A stretch of DNA of 6,268 bases, taken from positions 1 to 6,268 of the forward strand of contig JASJYE010000156.1 in assembly GCA_030123645.1 (NCBI GenBank), read 5' to 3'. This stretch comes from Candidatus Hydrogenedentota bacterium (lineage in GTDB: Bacteria; Hydrogenedentota; Hydrogenedentia; Hydrogenedentales; GCA-2746185). The notes below the pieces were generated by a model. That model was given only the letters and a program-made list of their open reading frames with translations. It was not told where the DNA came from and made no database searches. The first letter of the stretch is position 1. Every line of letters begins with the position of its first letter. Below are positions 1 to 5,085 of the stretch, in pieces. Made by a program: the position numbers and the translations under genes.

Positions 1-748
1 CCCCAACCTGGTTAATCAGCCGGCTTAGCGTTTCATCTATCGCCGAGATCACGCGCTGGTTCGCCGCATAGGCCCGCAGGGCCATCATCATGTTCGCCAT
101 CTCCGCCGGCAACTGCACGTTCGACCCCTCGAGCGACGCTACCGCAACCGTCGTGCTCTCCGCGGGGATCGCCGCGTCCATCACGGCCTGCGACGCGCGG
201 TACAGCGTGTAGCCCGTCCGGCCGAGCGCATGCGGGTCTTCAAACTCGACAATGCTGATCTGGCCGCGCAACTCGTCGTTGACCGTCACAATCCCCAAAC
301 TGTCGATATCCACGAGCCCGCCGGACACGTCAATCGGAAGGTCTTCCGTGTCCAGCACGTTGTACCCATGCGCCGTAACGAGCTCGCCGGTCACGCTGAC
401 GGATAGCCGTCCGCTTCGCGTAAACTGCACACCGTCGGGCGTCTCCACCCGGATGAATCCCGGCCCGATCAGCGCCACGTCCAGCGGGTTACCCGTAAAC
501 CTTACGATTCCGTTCCCGAAGTCGCTAAAGGTCTCTATCGTTTTCAAGCCACCGCCTGGCGCGATTTCAAGGTCGAGCCGCATCGTGCTGCGCGCCTCTC
601 CGAAAAAGGCCTGGTAGTATCCCTTCTGCACCGCGAGCTGGCGCTTAAAGCCCGTCGTCGTCGCATTCGCGATGTTGTTCGCAATCACAGCCTGACGATC
701 CTCCACCGCCATCATGCCGTTCGCCGCCGCGTACAAGCCCAGTATCAT
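1..748 (-). CDS. flgF: Flagellar basal-body rod protein, FlgF/FlgG family (3' end outside window)
   Basis: Structural subunit of the flagellar rod, exported by the flagellar type III system to the periplasmic shaft. The reading frame begins MILGLYAAANGMMAVEDR and stays open to the left edge, giving 249 complete codons. Residues 1-35 form the rod-family N-terminal helix with the signature IANNIANATTTGFKR. The middle has NPLDVALIGPGF followed by RVETPDGVQFTRSGR, the D1/D2 region typical of FlgF and FlgG. The C-terminal part has ASLEGSNVQ and a final helix ending ANQRVISAIDETLSRLINQVG, which matches the family's terminal helix, so only a few residues should be missing. The length of about 250 and the NPLDVAL text favour FlgF over FlgG (usually about 260), but the paralogues are close. 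The ATG at 748 has a GGGGGA ribosome-binding site six bases upstream (755-760) and no in-frame ATG was seen upstream. Family assignment is strong; the F versus G choice is moderate. Confidence 0.88.
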   Translation of the reverse strand, partial: MILGLYAAANGMMAVEDRQAVIANNIANATTTGFKRQLAVQKGYYQAFFGEARSTMRLDLEIAPGGGLKTIETFSDFGNGIVRFTGNPLDVALIGPGFIRVETPDGVQFTRSGRLSVSVTGELVTAHGYNVLDTEDLPIDVSGGLVDIDSLGIVTVNDELRGQISIVEFEDPHALGRTGYTLYRASQAVMDAAIPAESTTVAVASLEGSNVQLPAEMANMMMALRAYAANQRVISAIDETLSRLINQVG

Positions 749-762
749 CCAGTGTCCCCCAC

Positions 763-791
763 GGGCGGGACTCCCCTGCCGCCCCCCGCCC
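763..791 (-). promoter_or_regulatory. Perfect 7-bp hairpin in the rod-gene leader, next to its ribosome-binding site
   Basis: Read on the minus strand, GGGCGGG (791-785) pairs perfectly with CCCGCCC (769-763). The loop is G-rich. The stem ends only a few bases before the GGGGGA ribosome-binding site of the rod gene, so it could affect ribosome access. The pairing is seen directly; a regulatory role is inference, and G/C-rich leaders give such stems by chance. Confidence 0.35.
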
Positions 792-804
792 TTCTATTCA
801 CACG

Positions 805-825
805 CCCGAAGGCGTTATCTTCGGG
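805..825. other. Perfect 7-bp inverted repeat (CCCGAAG/CTTCGGG)
   Basis: CCCGAAG at 805-811 and CTTCGGG at 819-825 enclose a 7-base loop. There is no T-run on either side, so it does not look like an intrinsic terminator. It lies in the probable untranslated leader of the minus-strand rod gene and may simply be leader structure. Function unknown. Confidence 0.4.
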
Positions 826-839
826 ATGGCCCGGCTGCC

Positions 840-980
840 AAGCCCCTCGGCTCAGCGGACGCCAATGGGCAGCGTCACGACACCAGGCCAACCACTCACG
901 GATTGGACTCGATGGGAGCAAGTCCGACAGACAGATACAAGTCCTGTGCCAGCCTGGCCGTCTCGCGCGCAGAGGTGCTT
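840..980. other. Cluster of nested inverted repeats, possible structured RNA
   Basis: AAGCCCCTC (840-848) can pair with GAGGTGCTT (972-980) with one mismatch. Inside lie CCAGGC (883-888) with GCCTGG (952-957), a hairpin GACGC/GCGTC (858-876), and a hairpin TTGGACT/AGTCCGA (903-927, one G-T pair). A T-rich run, CCTTTTTTC, follows at about 988-996 on the plus strand. In proteobacteria the 6S RNA gene often lies upstream of ygfA, which prompted the search, but I cannot match these bases to a 6S, SRP, tmRNA, RNase P or known riboswitch consensus. The pairing may be chance or may belong to the minus-strand leader. Strand is therefore left open. Confidence 0.15.
936..951 (-). promoter_or_regulatory. 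Weak sigma-54-like promoter candidate for the rod gene
   Basis: On the minus strand the sequence TGGCAC-AGGAC-TTGTA matches the -24 box TGGCAC exactly with correct spacing, but the -12 box reads TTGT instead of the nearly invariant TTGC. Sigma-54 drives many flagellar rod and hook operons, so the position and orientation make sense. Initiation would fall near 925, giving a leader of about 175 bases. The -12 mismatch keeps this speculative; no better sigma-28 or sigma-70 site was obvious for this gene. Confidence 0.25.
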
Positions 981-1148
981 AAATAAACATCGAAAACCTT
1001 TTTTCATCGCTTAGGAAGGCTCGTCACTTCGAGCCAAATCCAGAAATTATTACCCCCACCCTGCAATTTTTGCTCATACCGCACCCGCCATTAGCTGCGC
1101 GTTGCGGCACGAAGCTGGACCTTCCGGCACGTGCCCGGCATGCAAAGA

Positions 1149-1255
1149 AAGTCATGGGTGCCACCGCCAAACTCCTTTGGGGGTGTATGGCATTGGCTTC
1201 GAAGGCGTCCCCAAACGAGTTTGGCGCCGGAACGTCCGGTCTCGTATTGGCACCC
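1149..1255 (+). repeat. Dispersed palindromic repeat, copy 1 (forward)
   Basis: This copy aligns along most of its length with the reverse complement of 1930-2017. Shared blocks in order are AAGTCATGGGTGCCACCG (1149-1166), TTGGGGGTG (1177-1185), TCGAAGGC (1199-1206), CCCCAAACGAGTTTGGCG (1209-1226) and TGGCACCC (1248-1255). GGGTGCCA near the left end pairs with TGGCACCC at the right end. Inside are small hairpins CCAAA/TTTGG (1167-1180) and CCAAAC/GTTTGG (1211-1224). This copy has about 20 extra bases between the last two blocks, containing the hairpin CCGGA/TCCGG (1227-1239). There is no coding content or target-site duplication. It is best described as a REP- or MITE-like non-autonomous repeat. 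Confidence 0.8.
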
Positions 1256-1286
1256 TACGTTAGTAGCAGCCCAGCCGCCACTCGTG

Positions 1287-1292
1287 CATAAT
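1287..1292 (+). promoter_or_regulatory. Possible -10 box of ygfA
   Basis: CATAAT matches five of six bases of the sigma-70 -10 consensus and lies 20 bases before the ATG of ygfA. No good -35 box is found 16-18 bases upstream. If real, the leader would be only about 13 bases. Repeat copy 1 ends 31 bases upstream, so any promoter for ygfA would have to sit between the repeat and the gene or read through the repeat. Confidence 0.25.
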
Positions 1293-1311
1293 CCCATCGA
1301 GATTCGAAGGC

Positions 1312-1875
1312 ATGAAATCGAAATCAGAACTCAAAAAAGAATATCTATCCCGTCGTGACGGCCTTTCGCGGGCCGAAATCCTGGGAAAAAGCCAATCCAT
1401 TCGCGAACGACTCGCCGCCCTTCCGGAATTCGCCTCGGCCCAGCAAGTCCTGACCTACGTCTCGATGGGTAGCGAAGTCGAGACCCATGACCTGATCCGA
1501 GCCCTCCTCAAGGGTCGGCGTACAGTCCTAGTGCCCATCGCTGAAGACGACCGCACGTTGCACTGGGCGCGGCTGGGAGGTCTCGAAGACCTTGAACCCG
1601 GCGCATTCGGAGTTCTGGAACCGCCTCCGGACCGCCGCCGCCCCGTCGAGCCGCCCGGGGACGCCGTGGTCATTGTACCTTGTGTCGCCTTCGCGCCTTC
1701 CGGTCACCGGCTCGGCCACGGAAAGGGCTACTTCGACCGTTTTCTCGCGGATCACCGCGGCACTTCCATAGGCCTGGCCTTCGAAACTCAGAAAACCGAG
1801 AGGCTTCCGTCAGAAAGCCATGACGTGCCGCTGGACATCGTCGTTACGGAGTCCGCATGCTACAGAAAGGTCTAG
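1312..1875 (+). CDS. ygfA: 5-formyltetrahydrofolate cyclo-ligase (methenyl-THF synthetase)
   Basis: Cytoplasmic enzyme converting 5-formyltetrahydrofolate to 5,10-methenyltetrahydrofolate with ATP, which recycles a folate storage form into the one-carbon pool. The 187-residue product has the usual family length. N-terminal basic residues (KKEYLSRRDGL, 8-18) correspond to the region that contacts nucleotide. LTYVSMGSEVETHDLI (47-62) and VLVPIAEDD (72-80) follow the Rossmann-like core, with GAFGVLEPP at 97-105. The family signature VPCVAFAPSGHRLGHGKGYF (122-141) continues into DRFL; the common form has GYGGGYYDR, so His and Lys replace two usual residues. The end, HDVPLDIVVTE, is also typical. 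The ATG at 1312 is chosen because the conserved N-terminus starts there; its ribosome-binding site is poor (AAGG lies only one base before the ATG). It stands alone, bracketed by inverted copies of one repeat, divergent from the rod gene and convergent with miaA. Confidence 0.95.
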   Translation: MKSKSELKKEYLSRRDGLSRAEILGKSQSIRERLAALPEFASAQQVLTYVSMGSEVETHDLIRALLKGRRTVLVPIAEDDRTLHWARLGGLEDLEPGAFGVLEPPPDRRRPVEPPGDAVVIVPCVAFAPSGHRLGHGKGYFDRFLADHRGTSIGLAFETQKTERLPSESHDVPLDIVVTESACYRKV

Positions 1876-1929
1876 AGCGCATTAGTTTTTGTCTGCCCCT
1901 TTGCTGCTTCTACGCACTCATTCGGAAAA

Positions 1930-2017
1930 GGGTGCCACCGCCAAACTCGTTTGGGGGTGCCTTCGACGCCTACTCCACTCACCCCCAAGCTGCGCTTGAC
2001 GGTGGCACCCATGACTT
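1930..2017 (-). repeat. Dispersed palindromic repeat, copy 2 (reverse), cloverleaf-forming
   Basis: Reverse-oriented partner of the repeat at 1149-1255. Perfect 11-bp terminal inverted repeats GGGTGCCACCG (1930-1940) and CGGTGGCACCC (2000-2010) enclose three arms: hairpin CCAAAC/GTTTGG (1941-1954), a 7-bp middle stem GGGGGTG/CACCCCC (1953-1959 with 1980-1986), and hairpin CAAGC/GCTTG (1986-1998). Together they can form a four-way, tRNA-like cloverleaf in either DNA or RNA; neighbouring arms share one or two bases, so exact pairs may shift. The extra block ATGACTT (2011-2017) is shared with copy 1, which shows the repeat extends beyond the palindrome on one side. Read on the minus strand the outer stem is followed by TTTT (1929-1926), so it might end the miaA transcript. 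Confidence 0.82.
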
Positions 2018-2098
2018 CCTTTTCCTTGCGGAGGAAGCACCGCGCAATCGGGACCCATCTAAACTTTAAGCGATCAAATCCAACGCAGTCGAGGGGTC

Positions 2099-3040
2099 TT
2101 AAGCCTGAACTTCGCTCTCTCTTGCCAACAGATCAAGCACATGTTCCAGATGAAACGTTTCCGTTTCGCCCGCGCCCGCTTTGAGCCAATGGACCCGCGG
2201 ATCCCCCCTGAACCATGTCAATTGCCGCTTGGCGTAGCGGCGCGTGAACATCTTCATGGATTCCACCGCCTCCTCGAGCGTGCAATCACCAGCGAGGTAC
2301 GCCGCGATTTCCCGGTAGCCTATAGAGCGCAGCCGCTTGATATGCCCGCCATAACCCCGCTCAATCAACCGCCCCACCTCATCGGCGAAGCCCGCCGCCA
2401 TCATCGCATCCACACGCGCGTTAATCCTCTCGTAGAGCACGTCCCGCGGCCAATCGAGCGCCACCTGCACCGCATCGAGCGACTTCGAGCTCTCCTGTTG
2501 CTCGAGATAAAGCTCCGAGATCGGCCGGCCCGTGACCTCGTAGACCTCGAGCGCGCGCACTATCCGCCGCAAATCGCCCCTCTCAATCCGGCCGGCGTAC
2601 TCGGGATCGACCGATTCGAGCCGGGAATACAGCGATTCCGTCCCCAATTCCTCAGCTTCGGCGTGTAACCGCTCGCGGACCGCAGGGGTCTTCCCCGGTC
2701 CTTCAAACAAGCCGTCTATCAGCGCTTGGATATACAGCCCCGAGCCCCCCACGACGACCGCCGTCTTTCCCCGGGCGTTAATATCCCGCACGAGCGCCCT
2801 CGCCGCTACCTCGAAGTCCCCCGCCGACATCTCCTGGGAAGGCTCGATATGACCTACGAAATGGTGCTGAACGCGCGCGAGCTCCTCCGCACTCGGCGCC
2901 CCCCTCCCCCTCTCCCTCCCCCGGTAGAACTGCATCGAATCCGCGGAAATGATCTCGGTGTCGAGGTGCTCGGCCAGTTCAATCGCGAGCGAAGTCTTAG
3001 CGGACGCCGTCGGCCCCACCACGGCCAACACCTGCGTCAC
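2099..3040 (-). CDS. miaA: tRNA dimethylallyltransferase (tRNA A37 isopentenyl transferase)
   Basis: Transfers the dimethylallyl group of DMAPP to N6 of adenosine 37 in tRNAs reading UNN codons. The GTG at 3040 is chosen because it overlaps the mutL stop (GTGA) and puts the P-loop at residues 9-16; this gives 313 residues, normal for the family. Seen: P-loop GPTASAKT (9-16), DSMQFYRG (34-41, with the catalytic Asp34), HHFVGH, VVGGSGLYIQAL, RRIVRALEVYEVTGRPISEL, SIGYREIAAYL, and the hallmark TRRYAKRQLTWFRG near the C-terminus. Two oddities stand out. The P-loop has Ala14 where Gly is usual. Residues 42-49 read RERGRGAP where relatives have M-x-IGTA-x-P, and this stretch is encoded by an all-purine G-run tract. 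It is probably co-transcribed and translationally coupled with mutL. Family assignment is certain; activity is less so because of the altered loop. Confidence 0.95.
   Translation of the reverse strand: MTQVLAVVGPTASAKTSLAIELAEHLDTEIISADSMQFYRGRERGRGAPSAEELARVQHHFVGHIEPSQEMSAGDFEVAARALVRDINARGKTAVVVGGSGLYIQALIDGLFEGPGKTPAVRERLHAEAEELGTESLYSRLESVDPEYAGRIERGDLRRIVRALEVYEVTGRPISELYLEQQESSKSLDAVQVALDWPRDVLYERINARVDAMMAAGFADEVGRLIERGYGGHIKRLRSIGYREIAAYLAGDCTLEEAVESMKMFTRRYAKRQLTWFRGDPRVHWLKAGAGETETFHLEHVLDLLARESEVQA
2899..2922 (-). other. G-quadruplex-capable purine tract inside miaA
   Basis: On the minus (coding) strand, 24 consecutive purines contain four G-runs of 5, 3, 5 and 6, separated by loops of A, AGA and A. 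This fits the canonical G3+N1-7 quadruplex pattern with very short loops. It encodes roughly residues 41-47 of MiaA and would be present in the mRNA. The pattern is plain in the sequence; folding is a prediction. Confidence 0.75.
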
Positions 3041-4908
3041 TGCCGTCTCCGGAAACTCTTCTCCATCTGATGCAGCGTCAGTTCGGTGACGATCGGGCGG
3101 CCGTGCGGGCAGGTGTATGGCGGCCGCATCCGCTGGAAACCGTCCATGAGCCTCTGTTTTTCTTCGGTGGTCAGGCGGTCCCCCGCCTTCACGGATGCAC
3201 GGCACGCCTCGGTGGCGAGACGCAGAAAATCGGCCATGAACTCTTCACGATCGAACAAGTTCCCTTGGGCGAGTTCATCCAATATCTTGTACACAGCGTC
3301 GCCGATCTTCGAGTCCTCATACAAGTGACACACTGCCGTCACCTGATATGTATTACCACCGAAGGCCTCGATCTCAATTCCCAGCTTCGAAAAGAGTTCC
3401 AGATTCGATTCCAGAAGCTTCGCCGACGCCGGGGTAACGTCGATTAGGATCGGAACGGCCAATTGCTGCGCGGCATAGTCTTGCGCGTTCAGTTCAGCCA
3501 CCAGCGCGTCGTAATTCAGGCGCTCATGAAGAGCGTGCTGGTCGATGATCAGCAGCCGTTGCTCTTCGGGGACCAGGAGATACGTGTCGAAAAGTTGTAG
3601 CGCCACCGGGTCCATCTCCTCGACCGGCCGGTAGACTGCTTCAGGTTCCAGACTCAGCGCATCGCCCGCAATCGTGAACTCCGTCTGCGCGGGTCCCGCC
3701 GGGGCCTGGGCCGCGACCGGCTCGGCGCGCGGTTCCGGCGCGGCGTTTGAATCGGCCGTTTCCACTTCCAAATCGACGCCAACCGCCGCGCCCGCCGCTA
3801 CGCTCGGGCCGACGAAATCGCTGCCGGCCGAGATCTCAGTCGCAACAAGCTCCGTATAAGGCACCCTAGATCTCTTAGATGACGTCCGTGCCTTGTCCGA
3901 TCCGGTCGATTCAAGCGTCCCGCGAACGATGTCCCGAACAGCGTCACGCGCGCTGCGCTCGTCACGAAATCGAATTTCACGCTTTGACGGGTGAATATTC
4001 ACGTCGACGAAACGCGGGTGCGCCCCGACCAAGATGACGCCCACGGGATGCCGGCCAATAGTGAGCAGCCCTTGGTAGCCGTCCTCGTAGCCGAAGTTCA
4101 GCGAGCGGTTCACGACAGGCCGCCCGTTCACAAAAAAGAACTGGTGGCTCCTTCCGGACCGGGTGAGCCCCGGCAGACCGATCAGCCCGCTTATCTTGAA
4201 GCCGCCCTGCTCGCCCGAGACTTCAATCATGTCCTCCACGAACTTCAGGCCCCAAATCAACGCGACGCGCTCTCGCAGCGAGGCGCCTTCCGGGATATCA
4301 ATGAGCATCTTGTCGTTGTGGATAAATTGGAAACCAACGCCCTCGTTCGCCAGGGCGTGCCGCTGTACCGTTTCGATGCAGTGGCTGAGTTCGGTCGTGA
4401 TCCCTTTGAGAAACTTCGCTCGGACCGGCGTGTTGAAATACAAGCGATTGACCGTCACCCGCGTCCCCACCGGCGCGCCGATCTGCGACACGTTTCGCAG
4501 TATCCCCCCGTCCATTTGGATGTGCGTCGCGGTATCGTTTCTTTCCCGCCGGGAAACGAGCTCAAAACGCGAAACCGCCGCGATACTCGGCAACGCTTCC
4601 CCGCGAAACCCCAGCGTATCGATGCTGTCGAGGTCGTCCGCCTTGCGGATCTTGCTCGTCGCGTGGCGTTCGATCGCCAGGAGTGCGTCCTGCTCGGACA
4701 TGCCGTGGCCGTTGTCCGTTACTTCGATTAGCCGGCGCCCCGCCCCCACCACGCGCACGGTGATACGCGAGGCCGCCGCGTCGAGGGCGTTTTCGACAAG
4801 CTCCTTGACAACTGACGCGGGGCGTTCAACGACCTCCCCCGCCGCGATCTTGTTCGCGACATCTTCCGGGAGCACCCGGACCGATGCTATGTCCTTATTC
4901 CGTGCCAA
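3037..4908 (-). CDS. mutL: DNA mismatch repair protein MutL, endonuclease type
   Basis: GHKL ATPase that links mismatch recognition by MutS to strand incision. With the TTG start at 4908 it has 623 residues. The N-terminal ATPase has VANKIAAGEVVERPASVVKE, with catalytic Glu36 and Asn40 in KELVENALDA, DNGHGM (65-70) and TLGFRGEALPSI (98-109). An Ala/Pro/Glu-rich linker follows. The C-terminal domain carries metal-site motifs DQHALHERLNYD (456-467), ACRASVKAGDRL (about 568-579), CPHGRP (600-605) and a terminal FRRR, so it should nick DNA itself, as in organisms lacking MutH. QQLAVPI (about 481-487) resembles a beta-clamp-binding peptide. The frame is open up to an ATG at 5091, but the extra 61 residues do not resemble MutL and would cover the promoter. 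The TTG has GGGAAG six bases upstream, so it is preferred; the exact start remains uncertain. First gene of the mutL-miaA operon. Confidence 0.95.
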   Translation of the reverse strand: MARNKDIASVRVLPEDVANKIAAGEVVERPASVVKELVENALDAAASRITVRVVGAGRRLIEVTDNGHGMSEQDALLAIERHATSKIRKADDLDSIDTLGFRGEALPSIAAVSRFELVSRRERNDTATHIQMDGGILRNVSQIGAPVGTRVTVNRLYFNTPVRAKFLKGITTELSHCIETVQRHALANEGVGFQFIHNDKMLIDIPEGASLRERVALIWGLKFVEDMIEVSGEQGGFKISGLIGLPGLTRSGRSHQFFFVNGRPVVNRSLNFGYEDGYQGLLTIGRHPVGVILVGAHPRFVDVNIHPSKREIRFRDERSARDAVRDIVRGTLESTGSDKARTSSKRSRVPYTELVATEISAGSDFVGPSVAAGAAVGVDLEVETADSNAAPEPRAEPVAAQAPAGPAQTEFTIAGDALSLEPEAVYRPVEEMDPVALQLFDTYLLVPEEQRLLIIDQHALHERLNYDALVAELNAQDYAAQQLAVPILIDVTPASAKLLESNLELFSKLGIEIEAFGGNTYQVTAVCHLYEDSKIGDAVYKILDELAQGNLFDREEFMADFLRLATEACRASVKAGDRLTTEEKQRLMDGFQRMRPPYTCPHGRPIVTELTLHQMEKSFRRRQ

Positions 4909-4938
4909 TAGCGACTTCCCGCCCCGCTGCCCGACCCT

Positions 4939-4967
4939 ATAGTAATGAACCGCGCCTCGGGCCGCAA
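4939..4967 (-). promoter_or_regulatory. Candidate sigma-70 promoter for mutL-miaA
   Basis: On the minus strand TTGCGG (4967-4962) and TACTAT (4944-4939) are 17 bases apart, the ideal spacing. They match 3 of 6 and 4 of 6 consensus bases. Initiation would fall near 4932, leaving about 24 bases including GGGAAG before the TTG start at 4908. Its position supports the short MutL form rather than the one starting at 5091. Confidence 0.4.
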
Positions 4968-5057
4968 ATAATTTAGGCGGAAATGGCCCCACCTCATCTC
5001 TAGCGGCCGCTTTCCAGCTTCCAGACGATTTTTTAGACCCAGGCAGGGCAACCGCGT

Positions 5058-5069
5058 TACAATCGATTG
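5058..5069 (+). promoter_or_regulatory. Possible -10 box overlapping a 10-bp palindrome
   Basis: TACAAT (5058-5063) resembles a sigma-70 -10 box for the plus-strand membrane-protein gene 23 bases downstream. No good -35 box is present at normal spacing. It overlaps the perfect palindrome CAATCGATTG (5060-5069), which could serve as a small operator. Both are short enough to occur by chance. Confidence 0.2.
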
Positions 5070-5085
5070 GGGTCTCCATTCTCCT

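Larger units (their letters stand above)
749..1311. other. 563-base intergenic region between divergent rod gene and ygfA
   Basis: No convincing protein gene was found; the short open frames here lack family resemblance and partly come from a repeat. The region holds the two leader hairpins of the rod gene (763-791, 805-825), an inverted-repeat cluster (840-980), a T-run at about 990-995, a 6-bp perfect hairpin GGCTCG/CGAGCC at 1018-1035, a 10-bp perfect palindrome GGCACGTGCC at 1126-1135, a palindromic repeat copy at 1149-1255, and a possible -10 box for ygfA at 1287-1292. The stretch 1036-1125 shows nothing I can interpret. Confidence 0.6.

Noticed and set aside
252..617. 121-residue plus-strand frame
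   Set aside because: Antisense shadow of the flagellar rod gene, which has clear family motifs on the minus strand.
714..1014. Three overlapping plus-strand frames of 62-90 residues
   Set aside because: No recognisable motif, low-complexity composition, mutually overlapping, and lying in a region of inverted repeats.
1018..1035. 6-bp perfect hairpin GGCTCG/CGAGCC as a terminator
   Set aside because: No T-run follows on either strand, and no gene end lies nearby.
1126..1135. GGCACGTGCC palindrome as an operator
   Set aside because: A single 10-bp palindrome in GC-rich DNA without a second site or a regulator gene is not enough to call.
1091..1358. Short open frames on both strands over repeat copy 1 (peptides with the text VPPPNSFGG)
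   Set aside because: They are translations of the palindromic repeat; the same VPPPNSFGG text appears at copy 2 because the DNA repeats, not because a protein is conserved.
1149..2017. Composite transposon carrying ygfA between inverted repeats
   Set aside because: No transposase, no target-site duplication, and ygfA is a housekeeping gene; a dispersed repeat family flanking it is the simpler reading.
1857..2069. 70-residue plus-strand frame overlapping the end of ygfA
   Set aside because: It runs through repeat copy 2, has no convincing ribosome-binding site, and its composition is explained by the repeat.
3041..3205. N-terminal extension of miaA to an ATG at 3205
   Set aside because: The 55 extra residues lie within the end of mutL in another frame, resemble nothing in MiaA, and the GTG at 3040 gives the normal family length.
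2141..3447. Plus-strand frames of 80-175 residues opposite miaA and the end of mutL
   Set aside because: Antisense shadows in GC-rich coding DNA; the minus-strand products are unambiguous.
3991..4942. Long plus-strand frames of 246 and 259 residues opposite mutL
   Set aside because: Long only because the GC-rich mutL coding strand lacks antisense stops; no family features and the mutL ATPase motifs occupy the same DNA.
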